DNA from: JABFRG01 sp038210445
GTDB lineage: Bacteria; Myxococcota_A; Polyangia; Polyangiales; Polyangiaceae
Length of the DNA stretch: 64,000 bases
Direction: 5' to 3'
Assembly: GCA_038210445.1 (NCBI GenBank)
Contig: JBBQWQ010000011.1
Span: forward strand, 62,001-126,000
Each line of letters opens with the position of its first letter. Positions within the stretch are counted from its first letter, which is position 1. The position numbers were made by a program, and so were the translations under genes. The notes under the pieces were generated by a model. The model searched no databases, was not told the DNA's origin, and worked only from the letters and a program-made list of their open reading frames with translations. Below, one piece after another: positions 9,671 through 18,124 of this stretch.

Positions 9671-12108
9671 GCGACGAGCGCCACGGCGACGGCCCGCACG
9701 CGGTCCCCGGGGGAGCCCAGGGTACCGTGAAGGAGCCTACCGCGCGCATGGCGCCGGTGCGGGAGCCCGCGCCGCTTTCGGTCGACGATCTCTCGCTCGA
9801 CGACACTGGGAGCGGCAACGCCATTCCGGTGGCCGAGGCCGCGCCGCCGGACGGCGCCGACGGACGCAAGGCAACCAAGCGCCGTGCCAAGATGACCCTG
9901 CGCATTCCCGACGACGAGATCGCCCGCCCGCAGACGCCGGCCGCCTCTCCCATGGCGCCGCCCACCACGCCGATCATCACCACCGCCCCGCCGCGTGGGC
10001 TCTCGCAGCCGCCGATTCAAGCCCAGCGCATCATCAATATCGGCGAACCGACGCCTGAGCCTCTCGACCTGCGGAACGTCGACCCCGAGTCGACGGTGAA
10101 GATCGAACGCTGGCGCGACACCCCCGACCTTCCGCCGAACCCCGAAGACAGCTGGACGCCCTACCAACCTACCGTGGCCGATGGACCCCCGATGGCGAAG
10201 CCCCTTCCGGCTGCCGGGCAACCCGCGGCGGGCGTGCCGGCGGTGCTGCGCGACGCTGCGCCGCCGCCCAAGCTCGACCCCAAGGAGCCGGATCCGCGCT
10301 TCGACGCCATCGAGCGGCTGGAGCGCCTCGACGAGGGCTCCGTGACGCGCATCCACGCGGCCGAACCGCTCGGTTTCGACGCTGGACCCGCAGCCATCGA
10401 CGGCGAAGCTCGGGCCCTGCCGCGGGTGGCCCAGCGCAGCGAGCCGCCGCCGCGCGCACGGCTTCGATCGGTGCCCCCGGAGACGCCGCGCACCGATCCG
10501 CCGCCGGCGTACCGCTCCGATCCGCCTCCGGCGTACCGGTCCGATCCGCCGCCCGCGCCCGAGGTTGCGCGCACCGAACCGCCGCCCCCGGACGTGACCC
10601 GGACCGATCCACCGCCGCCCGGTCGCGTCAGCGATCTTCCGCCGCTCCGCGACCCTACGCGGACCATGCTCTCGCCCTACGAGCTGCCGCAGCGCGCGGA
10701 GGCCGACAGTGTCGAGGTGGCGCTCGACGGCGATCTCGACGACGACAAGACCCTCGAGCTCCGCGCGCTCCCTTCCACCGAAGCGCTGGCGCTCGCGGCC
10801 GATGCTTCGGAGCCCGCCGAGCTCTCGGTAGAAGACCTGGTGTCCGTCGATTCCGAGCCCGCAGGGCACTTTCCTGGCACCGGCACCCTGCCGATACCCC
10901 GGGCGCGGCCGGCTTCTGCTCCGCCCCGCGAGGTACCGAAGCCGGCCGTCTCGCTCGAGCCATCGCCCAACGGCATACCCCGTTCGCCCAGCTACGTTGC
11001 TGCGCAAGAGCTGCTCCGCGATGAGGCTGCGCCGCCTCCGATCCGCCCGCGCACCGCCTCTAACCCGCCGCCTGCCATCGTGGGCGCGAAAGACGGCCTG
11101 CCCGCGATGCGTCCGCCGAGCGCGTCGCAACCGGGCACGCAGCAGGCAACGCCCAACCCGCCCAAGGGCGAGCTCAAAGATGCCCCGCCCCCGATGCGCG
11201 CTCGGGCCGTCTCTTCGCCAGGCGCCGATCCCCGGGCCAACCCGGTGGCAGCAGCCCCCCTCGCTGCGCCCTCCCGCCCGCAGGCGAGCGCGCAGCTGCT
11301 CGCGTCGGCGCCCGCACCGGTGCCGCTCGAGATCACCCAACCGCTCGACGCGCCCAAGAAGAAGGTGCGCGGCTGGTGGGAAGAACTCTTCAACGAAGAC
11401 TACCTCCGCGCCAGCCCCGACGCCGACAACCGCCCCATCAAGAAGGAAGTCGACTTCATCGAAGACAGCCTGGGCGTCGCCCAGGGAGCCACCATCCTCG
11501 ACCTCGGCTGCGGCACCGGACGCCACGCCATCGAGCTCGCGCGGCGCGGCTACAAGGTGGTGGGGCTCGACTCCAGCCCGGTCATGCTCGGCCGCGCCCA
11601 AGATGCCGCGCGCCGCGCCAACGTCGACGTCACGTTCGTGCAGGGCGACATGCGCGAGATGCCCTTCGAGGACGCCTTCGACGGCGTGTTCTCCTGGGAC
11701 ATGAGCTTCGGCTACTTCGAGGAAGACAAGAACGCCATGGTGGTGGCCCTGGTGCGCAAGGCGCTCCGCAAGGGCGGGCAGTTTCTCCTCGACGTGCAGA
11801 ATCGCGACTACGTGGTGCACCAGTCGCCCGCGGTCGCGTGGTTCGAGGGCGATCGCTGCATCTGCATGGACGAAATGCAGGTCGACTTCATCACCAGCCG
11901 AATGCGTGTAAAGCGCACCATGATCATGGACGACGGACGCAGCCGCGAGATCGAATACTCGATTCGCATTTACTCGCTCCATGAGCTGGGCCGCGTCCTC
12001 CACGAGCAGGGCTTCCGGGTGGCCGAGGTGAGCGGGCGCCTGGCGACGCCAGGCGTCTACTTCGGCAACGAGTCGCCGCGCACCCTGATTTTGGCCGAAA
12101 AGCGCTAA
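9667..12108 (+). CDS. Proline-rich protein with C-terminal class I SAM methyltransferase
   Basis: 813 residues from ATG 9667 (overlapping the psd stop; 24 extra in-frame upstream codons are inside psd and rejected). Residues 1 to about 560 are low-complexity, Pro/Ala/Arg-rich, with tandem RSDPPPAY-type repeats near 275-300. Residues about 570-810 are a Rossmann methyltransferase: motif I DLGCGTG at 612-618, acidic end of beta2 (VVGLDSS), QGDMREMP and a FSWDMSFGYF motif IV-like region. The methyl acceptor is unknown. The tandem arrangement with psd could suggest a lipid substrate, for example ethanolamine phospholipid, but nothing in the sequence proves this. Confidence 0.8.
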   Translation: MSDERHGDGPHAVPGGAQGTVKEPTARMAPVREPAPLSVDDLSLDDTGSGNAIPVAEAAPPDGADGRKATKRRAKMTLRIPDDEIARPQTPAASPMAPPTTPIITTAPPRGLSQPPIQAQRIINIGEPTPEPLDLRNVDPESTVKIERWRDTPDLPPNPEDSWTPYQPTVADGPPMAKPLPAAGQPAAGVPAVLRDAAPPPKLDPKEPDPRFDAIERLERLDEGSVTRIHAAEPLGFDAGPAAIDGEARALPRVAQRSEPPPRARLRSVPPETPRTDPPPAYRSDPPPAYRSDPPPAPEVARTEPPPPDVTRTDPPPPGRVSDLPPLRDPTRTMLSPYELPQRAEADSVEVALDGDLDDDKTLELRALPSTEALALAADASEPAELSVEDLVSVDSEPAGHFPGTGTLPIPRARPASAPPREVPKPAVSLEPSPNGIPRSPSYVAAQELLRDEAAPPPIRPRTASNPPPAIVGAKDGLPAMRPPSASQPGTQQATPNPPKGELKDAPPPMRARAVSSPGADPRANPVAAAPLAAPSRPQASAQLLASAPAPVPLEITQPLDAPKKKVRGWWEELFNEDYLRASPDADNRPIKKEVDFIEDSLGVAQGATILDLGCGTGRHAIELARRGYKVVGLDSSPVMLGRAQDAARRANVDVTFVQGDMREMPFEDAFDGVFSWDMSFGYFEEDKNAMVVALVRKALRKGGQFLLDVQNRDYVVHQSPAVAWFEGDRCICMDEMQVDFITSRMRVKRTMIMDDGRSREIEYSIRIYSLHELGRVLHEQGFRVAEVSGRLATPGVYFGNESPRTLILAEKR

Positions 12109-12112
12109 ATTC

Positions 12113-13069
12113 ATGCGCGGTTGGGTCTTCGAAGACGGCACCGCGAAGGAGACCAACACCTTCGAGGTCATCGCCGCCGCCCACGCCGCGAAGAAGCTCC
12201 TCTGGGTCGAGGTCGAGGATCACTGCGCCGTCAGCGAGCAGCTGCTGCGCGAGACCTTCGCCATTCACCCGCTGGTCATCGAAGACGTGTGGAGCGAGCG
12301 GCAGCTCCCGAAGATCATCGACTACGCGGACTACCTGCAGATCATCGCCCACAGCGTGCTCAAAACGTCGACCCCGGATGCTTTGAAGATCTCCGAGCTC
12401 GATCTCTTGCTGGGGAAAAACTTCCTCGTCACGCACACCCACGGCGACTGCGGCTCGCTCCCTCCCGACCGCATCCCGGTGCTCCTCTCTCGGGGGCCGG
12501 CCTGGGTGGCGCACGATCTCCTCGATGGCCTGGTCGACGACTACCTGCCGCTCATCGACTGCTACGACGACGAGATCTCGTCGCTCGAGGCCGAGGTGGT
12601 GGCCAAGGCCGGAACGCCGGCCGGGCAGCCGCTGGTTAAGCGCATCTTCACCCTCAAGCGTGGCCTGCAGACCATTCGCCGCACCTCGATTCACCAGCGC
12701 GAGGTGCTGCTGCGCCTGTCGCGCGCCGAGTTCGACGAGATCCCGCGCGAGGCGGCGCCCTATTTTCGCGATATCTACGATCACTTCGCGCGCGTCACCG
12801 ATCTTGCCGATAGCTACCGCGAGCTGCTCTCGAGCCTCCTCGAAGGCTACTGGAGCGTGCAGTCGAACCGCATGAACGAGATCATGAAGACGTTGACGCT
12901 GATGTCGACCATCATGCTCCCGCTCACCTTCATCGCCGGGGTGTACGGCATGAACTTCGCGCACATGCCGGAGCTCCAATGGCGCTTCGGTTACCCCTTC
13001 GCGCTCTTGCTGATGCTGGTTGTCGGCCTCTCCATCTTCGTGTGGTTCAAGCTGAAAAAGTGGGTGTAA
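12113..13069 (+). CDS. corA: CorA-family divalent metal (Mg/Co) transporter
   Basis: 318 residues, the usual CorA length. The long N-terminal cytoplasmic alpha/beta funnel is followed by two C-terminal transmembrane helices with the pore signature GMN between them (GVYGMNFAHMPE, residues about 280-291). CorA forms pentamers that allow Mg2+ influx. The start lies 4 bp after the methyltransferase stop, and the downstream peptide deformylase starts 3 bp after this stop, so all sit in one transcriptional run. Confidence 0.93.
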   Translation: MRGWVFEDGTAKETNTFEVIAAAHAAKKLLWVEVEDHCAVSEQLLRETFAIHPLVIEDVWSERQLPKIIDYADYLQIIAHSVLKTSTPDALKISELDLLLGKNFLVTHTHGDCGSLPPDRIPVLLSRGPAWVAHDLLDGLVDDYLPLIDCYDDEISSLEAEVVAKAGTPAGQPLVKRIFTLKRGLQTIRRTSIHQREVLLRLSRAEFDEIPREAAPYFRDIYDHFARVTDLADSYRELLSSLLEGYWSVQSNRMNEIMKTLTLMSTIMLPLTFIAGVYGMNFAHMPELQWRFGYPFALLLMLVVGLSIFVWFKLKKWV

Positions 13070-13071
13070 AA

Positions 13072-13647
13072 GTGGCCATTCGCAAGATCGCGACGGTGGG
13101 GAATCCGGTGCTGCGGCAAGAGTCCAAGCGCCTCACCCGTGAGGAGCTGCTGCTGCCGGAGACGCAACGCTTCATCGACGATCTGGTGGAGACCATGCTC
13201 GACGCCAACGGCGCCGGTCTCGCGGCCAACCAGGTCTACAGCCCGGTTCAGGTGTGCGCCCTGCACGTGAAGGACAACCCGCGCTATCCCTACAAGCCCA
13301 ACATTCCCCTCACCATCCTGGTGAACCCGGAGCTCACCTTCCTCACCGAAGAGACCTTCCTCAATAGCGAGGGCTGCCTCAGCGTGCCCAACCTGCGAGG
13401 CGAGGTGCCGCGCTTCGTGCACCTGCGCGTAAAGGCGTGGGACCGCCACGGCGAGGCCATCGACCGCGAGGTGAAGGGGCTCACCGCCGGCACCTACCAG
13501 CACGAGATAGACCACCTCTTCGGCAAGCTCTTCCTGGATCGCGTGCAGGATACACATTCGCTCACGACCTGGTCGGACTTCGAGCGCTTCCATCAGAAGG
13601 CCTTCGTGGAGCGCGCCACGGCGTTGGTCGCGCGCTTCGGCCAGTAG
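13072..13647 (+). CDS. def: Peptide deformylase
   Basis: 191 residues from GTG 13072, chosen because the homology starts with AIRKIATVGNPVLR; the frame is open upstream inside corA but that part has no similarity. Removes the formyl group from nascent protein N-termini. All three metal/catalytic motifs are present: GAGLAANQ (47-54), EGCLS (100-104, metal Cys) and HEIDH (144-148, two His ligands and the catalytic Glu). PDF usually neighbours fmt; here it follows corA instead. Confidence 0.95.
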   Translation: MAIRKIATVGNPVLRQESKRLTREELLLPETQRFIDDLVETMLDANGAGLAANQVYSPVQVCALHVKDNPRYPYKPNIPLTILVNPELTFLTEETFLNSEGCLSVPNLRGEVPRFVHLRVKAWDRHGEAIDREVKGLTAGTYQHEIDHLFGKLFLDRVQDTHSLTTWSDFERFHQKAFVERATALVARFGQ

Positions 13648-13656
13648 GCGGCTCTA

Positions 13657-14820
13657 CTACTCGCCCAGCGCGAGGCCGTCCGGGTACACGCCCACTTCCC
13701 ACCGCCGCTTCTCGAGGAGCGTCTTTGGGTCGAGCTCCACCACCGAACCGCGCTGGGTGTGGTCGCCCTCGCACACGACGTACAGCCGTCCGTCCTTGGC
13801 GCGCGCCGCCGCGTGGGGTGCTCGGCAGCCGGCGCCCGCCGGCACTTTCTGCGATACCTCGCCTTTGGCCACGTTCACCCGCGCGAACCCGTCGGGCGCT
13901 TGCAGCGGCACCACCGCCGTTTCGTCGTCGACGAACGCCGGCATGAAGGCCCGGGCGCCGAGCGGCATGGTGCGTTCGGGGACAAACTTGCGGGTCTGCA
14001 CGTCGAAGACGCGCACCTCCTGGCCCTCCAGCTCGGCCACCAGCGCCCAGGTTTCTCGCGGCGACAGGGTGGCCGAGTAGGGGCCGTAGCGGGGCGCGCC
14101 CAGGAGGCCGGGCGAGGGGCCCACCGGTATTCGGGTGGTGGCCAGACTGGGGGTCGCCAGGTCGACCACCGCGATCTCGTCGGAGCCGTAGCAGGCCACC
14201 AGCGCCGTGCGGTCGTCTTTCATGAGCGAGATGCCGTGGGGCGCCACGCAGAGGGGCCGGCTGCCGAAGAGCGTGAGCGGCTCAGCGTTCCATACCTGCA
14301 GCGTGGCGAAGAGCGTCACCGGCGGCCCGCCGGCCATGGCGGCGGCGAGAGCTCGCTGCATGTCGAAGTGCGTTACCAGCACGCGCTTGCCGTCGTGAGA
14401 GAGCACGACGTCGCCGGGGTTCTCGTCCACCTTCACGTGCTCTTTCACCGCCAACGTGCTCACGTCGAGGCGCGCCAGGCGGCCCGGGTCCTCGCTCTTG
14501 CCGTGGCCGGCGTGCGGGTCTTTCTTCTTCTCCACCGGCGCCGGGAACGCGAGCGCCACATAAAGGCGCGGCCCTACCGGGTCGAGCGCCAAATGGTGCG
14601 GCGCCTCGTGGGCGCTCGGGTCGAGGTCGACCTTCACCTCCACCACCCGCGGGCCTTCGCGGTCCACCACCGAGAGCGAGTCGGAGCCGTTGTTGGTGAC
14701 GTAGATGGCCTGCGCGCGCGGGACGGCGATGGCGGTGCCAACGGTGGTCTTTTGCTCTTTGGGCTTGCAGGAAACCGCAAGCGCCCAAGCCGCCACGAGA
14801 AGGGTATAAATGGGTCTCAT
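13657..14820 (-). CDS. YVTN-type beta-propeller lipoprotein
   Basis: 387 residues from ATG 14820. The N-terminus is a lipoprotein signal peptide (MRPIYTLLVAAWALAVSC, lipid Cys at 18). The remainder has repeated strands such as IYVTNNGSDSLSVVD, VVLSHDGKRVLV and ALVACYGSDEIAVVDL, characteristic of YVTN/40-residue surface-layer or nitrite-reductase-d1-like propellers. A His/Lys-rich insert (about 105-120, DPHAGHGKSED) lies in one blade. The upstream frame extends 31 codons but has no signal peptide, so the inner ATG is preferred. Its start overlaps the divergent gene start by 11 bp. The function is unknown. Confidence 0.85.
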   Translation of the reverse strand: MRPIYTLLVAAWALAVSCKPKEQKTTVGTAIAVPRAQAIYVTNNGSDSLSVVDREGPRVVEVKVDLDPSAHEAPHHLALDPVGPRLYVALAFPAPVEKKKDPHAGHGKSEDPGRLARLDVSTLAVKEHVKVDENPGDVVLSHDGKRVLVTHFDMQRALAAAMAGGPPVTLFATLQVWNAEPLTLFGSRPLCVAPHGISLMKDDRTALVACYGSDEIAVVDLATPSLATTRIPVGPSPGLLGAPRYGPYSATLSPRETWALVAELEGQEVRVFDVQTRKFVPERTMPLGARAFMPAFVDDETAVVPLQAPDGFARVNVAKGEVSQKVPAGAGCRAPHAAARAKDGRLYVVCEGDHTQRGSVVELDPKTLLEKRRWEVGVYPDGLALGE

Positions 14821-16213
14821 GCGTGTCTGTGCACTCGTCGCAATCGCTGCTCTCTCCGGCTCCGTCGCCTTGGCCGTGCCGCGCGCGGCCCATGCCAACG
14901 GTCGGTTTCCCATGGCCCAGGTGATTACAGCACCTCCCGGCGGCGATGGGAAAACCCTCTACATGCGCTCCACCTTCGGGGTGCTCATTTCCACCGACGC
15001 CGGCAAGCACTTCCGCTGGCTCTGCGAGGAGGCCATCGGCTTCACCGGCTCCTGGGATCCGCCCATCGCCGCCACCCGCGACAAACGCCTCTTCATCGGG
15101 CTCGAGAAGGGCCTGCGGGTGACCAAGGGCGGCTGCGACGTGAAGTCCGTGCCGGAGCTGGAAGGCGAGCTGGTGAGCGATCTCTCGGTGCAGCCCGACG
15201 GCGTCCACGCCATGGTCATCACCGCCACCGCCGGCAAGCCCGCCGGCCTGTACCTCGAGAACGCCAAGGGGCAGTTCGTGCGGGTGGGGGAAGGGCCCAC
15301 CGGGTACCGCTTCGACACCCTCGACGCGGCGCCCTCCAAGCCCGAGCGCATCTATCTGACAGGTGTAGACTACACCAAAAAGCCTTACGGCCACTTCTTT
15401 CGCAGCGACGACGGCGGCAAGACCCTCGTCGACACCCAGCCCAAGCTCGACAAGGATGGAACGCTGTTTCTCTCGGGCATCGACCCCAAGAACCCCGACC
15501 GCATCTACGTCCGGGAAATACGCAGCGAAGACGGCTTCACCGAGATCCTCGTGAGCGACGACGGCGGCAAGACGTTCCGCTCCACCTTGAGCCGGCCCAC
15601 CGCGCTCTATGGCTTCACGCTCGCGCCCGATGGCCAAACCCTCTACGCCGCGGCTGCCGACGCGCGTGAAGGACTCTTTCGCTCCGACGATCGCGGCGAG
15701 CACTGGAAGAGCGTCCTCCAGGTGGGGCTCACGTGCCTGTTCGCCAACCGCACGTCCATCTACGGCTGCTCCAACCCCTTCCAGAAGGGCGGCTACGCCA
15801 TCGGCGAGTCCACCGACAAGGGAGAGCACTTCGTCCCGCTCGCCGGCTTCGCCGAGGTGCAGGGGCCGGTGCTCTGTGACGGCGGCCCCATCTCCGCGTG
15901 CGTCGCTCCCTGGCCCGCCATCCAAGCCAACCTGCTCCCGCTGCCGCAAGACGCAGGGACCGCCGTGGACGGTGGCGGGGACGGTGGCGGGGAGTCGCCT
16001 CCGTCGGACGCCAGCGTGGCTGCGCCCGCGGCGAGCCCAGCCCCATCCGCAGCTTCTGCGCCGCCGGCCAAGAGTGGCTGCGGGTGCGACACCGGCGGCT
16101 CTCCCACAGCTCCCCTCATCCCTCTCCTGGGAATCGCCACTTTGTTCACAATATCGAGGCGTAAGCGTGGATCATCTCGGGTCCATGGAGGGGGCTCGGC
16201 CCCTCTCGTCTGA
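14810..16213 (+). CDS. Exported BNR/Asp-box propeller protein with MYXO-CTERM-like anchor
   Basis: 467 residues. A signal peptide (about 1-29) is followed by repeated Asp-box motifs (STDAGKHF, SDDGGKTL, SDDGGKTF, SDDRGEHW, STDKGEHF), as in sialidase/sortilin-type propellers. A Gly/Ala/Ser/Pro-rich linker (about 380-420) leads to SGCGCDTGG, a hydrophobic helix and RRKR at the end, which is the layout of the MYXO-CTERM sorting signal. ATG 14810 is chosen because GAGAAGGG stands 6-8 nt before it; ATG 14819 is possible. Predicted to be surface-exposed. Because the Asp-box propeller lacks sialidase catalytic motifs, I do not call it an enzyme. Confidence 0.85.
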   Translation: MGLMRVCALVAIAALSGSVALAVPRAAHANGRFPMAQVITAPPGGDGKTLYMRSTFGVLISTDAGKHFRWLCEEAIGFTGSWDPPIAATRDKRLFIGLEKGLRVTKGGCDVKSVPELEGELVSDLSVQPDGVHAMVITATAGKPAGLYLENAKGQFVRVGEGPTGYRFDTLDAAPSKPERIYLTGVDYTKKPYGHFFRSDDGGKTLVDTQPKLDKDGTLFLSGIDPKNPDRIYVREIRSEDGFTEILVSDDGGKTFRSTLSRPTALYGFTLAPDGQTLYAAAADAREGLFRSDDRGEHWKSVLQVGLTCLFANRTSIYGCSNPFQKGGYAIGESTDKGEHFVPLAGFAEVQGPVLCDGGPISACVAPWPAIQANLLPLPQDAGTAVDGGGDGGGESPPSDASVAAPAASPAPSAASAPPAKSGCGCDTGGSPTAPLIPLLGIATLFTISRRKRGSSRVHGGGSAPLV

Positions 16214-16245
16214 TGTGCGTCGCCCTCAGCGTTCGCCGCCCCTCA

Positions 16246-16268
16246 TGCGGTAATTTGCCGCAGTTTTT
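16246..16268 (+). terminator. Rho-independent terminator after the propeller gene
   Basis: Seven-bp stem TGCGGTA/TGCCGCA (one GU) with an ATT loop, followed by GTTTTT, 33 bp after the stop codon. Confidence 0.6.
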
Positions 16269-16341
16269 GCCATTGTGTCGCCGGCGAAAGGTCGACGACG
16301 GGCGTTCAGTGGTTGGCGCGCCAAGTGCATAGTGGGAATAC

Positions 16342-17166
16342 ATGCGCACTCTCGCCATCATCTCGCTCCTTGGTTTGACTGTTTCGGCCTTTGCCTGCAG
16401 CGACACCGATCCCAACAAGGATGGGAACTTCCACCAGATCAATCCTGGGGAAACGGCGAGCAGCTCCGGCGGCGCCAGCAGCTCTTCGTCGGGAGCGTCG
16501 GGGACCACGTCGTCCTCCGGCGGCTCGTCGTCGGGCGCCTCCAGCGGCACCAACCCGCAGGGCCCCACGTTCACACTGCAGGCCACCGACATGGCGGGCG
16601 AGCTCTACCAGGTGAAGACCTCGACCATCATGGTCGTACCGGCCAACGGCTTCACCGGTGACGTGACGCTCACGCTCGAAGGCCTGGGCACCGACATCAT
16701 GGGCGCCAAGCTCGACAAGACCACGCTCAAGCCCAATGAGACGGCGACCCTCACCGCCGAGTCCACCAAGGGCGGCGCGGTTCCCTTCGTCGTCAAGGGC
16801 ACCTCCGGCAGCATCGTGGTCCCCAAGACCGTCACGTTTACCGCGCAGAAGGTCCTGACGTTGCGGGTCAAGATGGGCACCGGCGCCGCCCCGGTCGCGG
16901 GCGCCAACTTCGTCGGTGCCGGCACCAACGACACCTTCGTCGTGACCAATGCGCTCCCGCTCAGCGTGAAGTTCATGAACCTCGACGGCGCGGGACACAT
17001 TCTCCACACGGGTGGTACCAACTTCGCGCACGGCGATCAGGCGAACCCGGTGCCGCAGAACGGGCTCGACCCGATGACCCGCACCATCGACGCCGCCGGC
17101 ACCCGCAACGGTTACATCCACGATCTCGCGCAGGGCGCCACCAGCTGGAGCATCGACGCGAAGTGA
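16342..17166 (+). CDS. Lipoprotein of unknown function with Ser-rich linker
   Basis: 274 residues. Signal peptide MRTLAIISLLGLTVSAFAC with the lipidated Cys at 19, then a Ser/Gly/Thr-rich linker (about 33-75), then a beta-rich Ig-like domain (about 80-180, with FTGDVTLTLEGLG) and a C-terminal domain (about 180-274) containing several His residues (GHILHTGG, NFAHGD, GYIHD). The C-terminal part could bind metal, but no family is recognised. It is followed by a strong terminator and is probably a single-gene unit. Confidence 0.82.
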   Translation: MRTLAIISLLGLTVSAFACSDTDPNKDGNFHQINPGETASSSGGASSSSSGASGTTSSSGGSSSGASSGTNPQGPTFTLQATDMAGELYQVKTSTIMVVPANGFTGDVTLTLEGLGTDIMGAKLDKTTLKPNETATLTAESTKGGAVPFVVKGTSGSIVVPKTVTFTAQKVLTLRVKMGTGAAPVAGANFVGAGTNDTFVVTNALPLSVKFMNLDGAGHILHTGGTNFAHGDQANPVPQNGLDPMTRTIDAAGTRNGYIHDLAQGATSWSIDAK

Positions 17167-17203
17167 GCCTGTGAGCTGAGCCCCCGCTCGGCAGGGTCCA
17201 AAG

Positions 17204-17236
17204 CGGCGAGCTCTTCGGAGCTCGCCGTTTCGTTTT
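17204..17236 (+). terminator. Strong rho-independent terminator with UUCG loop
   Basis: Perfect 10-bp stem (17204-17213 with 17218-17227) closed by the extra-stable TTCG tetraloop and followed by TTTCGTTTT. It lies between the convergent lipoprotein gene and greB. Confidence 0.9.
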
Positions 17237-17240
17237 GTCG

Positions 17241-17711
17241 CTACTCGTAGCGCACGGCGAGGATCGTGTACTCGATCTCGCCGTTCGGTTTGTGGAAGGC
17301 GAACGACTCGCCGGTCTTGCGCTTGAGCATGGCGCGGCCGAGCGGCGATACGTAGCTGATCTTCCCGTGGTCGGCGTCCACCTCGTCGACGCCCACGATC
17401 TGCAGCGTACGCGCGTTGCCGTCCTCGTCTTCGAGATCCACCGTCGCGCCGAAAAAGACCTGGTCCCGGTGGTCGCGCTCCTTGGGGTCGACGATCTCCG
17501 CCACGTCGATGCGCTTGATGAGCCAGTGCATGCGCCGATCGATCTCCCGCAGCTTCTTCTTGCCGTAGATGTATTCGGCGTTTTCGCTGCGATCGCCCTG
17601 GGCCGCTGCATCGGCGACCTCGCGGACGATCTTCGGCCTATCGACGGTGCGCAGCCGCGTGAGCTCTGCCTGGAGACGCAGCACGCCTTCCTTGGTGATG
17701 TAATTGGTCAC
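17241..17711 (-). CDS. greB: Transcription elongation/cleavage factor GreB
   Basis: 156 residues. Rescues backtracked RNA polymerase by stimulating transcript cleavage. The N-terminal coiled coil includes the GreA/GreB tip and signature GDRSENAEYIYGKKKLREID; the YGKKK form and the C-terminal FKBP-like domain ending in SPLGRAML...GESFAF fit GreB rather than GreA. GTG start. The upstream small gene ends 3 bp before it, so greB is the last gene of a minus-strand run that ends at the terminator region. Confidence 0.92.
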   Translation of the reverse strand: MTNYITKEGVLRLQAELTRLRTVDRPKIVREVADAAAQGDRSENAEYIYGKKKLREIDRRMHWLIKRIDVAEIVDPKERDHRDQVFFGATVDLEDEDGNARTLQIVGVDEVDADHGKISYVSPLGRAMLKRKTGESFAFHKPNGEIEYTILAVRYE

Positions 17712-17714
17712 GGG

Positions 17715-18080
17715 TTACCGGGGGGCGAGGCTCGCGCCTCCAAAGCGACGGGAGAGGAGAATGTCGACGGCGTAGGGTGGGCTGCTCGCGTTGGCGAGAG
17801 CCGCCACTGCGCGGGCAATGGCGCTCCGCGAAGCGTTCGCAGGAATGGTGATCATGGCCCAGCGGGCGCCGTCGGCTTTGCCCCAGGCGCGGCCGATCTC
17901 GACCCGCGCCTCTGCGCCGGCGCGCGCCGGACACAGCGCCACGGTGGTGTGCCGTGGCCGCAGAAGCGAGAGCGCCGACTCCGCGAAGGCCATGCGATCG
18001 AACGACTCGCTCGAGGTCTCGTCGCGCGATTGCTCGGGCTCTCGCTCGCGGTAGGGCAGGATGTAGGCGCGATCGCTCAC
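17715..18080 (-). CDS. Small protein of unknown function
   Basis: 121 residues from GTG 18080; the frame remains open far upstream inside the neighbouring gene but that part is a shadow. The protein is mixed alpha/beta (MAFAESALSLLRPRHTTVALCP, then GARWAMITIPANASRSAIARAVAAL) without signal peptide or membrane helix. I do not recognise a family. It sits 3 bp upstream of greB and 44 bp downstream of the large 794-residue gene, consistent with an operon. Confidence 0.55.
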   Translation of the reverse strand: MSDRAYILPYREREPEQSRDETSSESFDRMAFAESALSLLRPRHTTVALCPARAGAEARVEIGRAWGKADGARWAMITIPANASRSAIARAVAALANASSPPYAVDILLSRRFGGASLAPR

Positions 18081-18124
18081 GCTGCGATGATGCCACGCCC
18101 GCTTGGTTCCCGAAAGCGGAGCCG

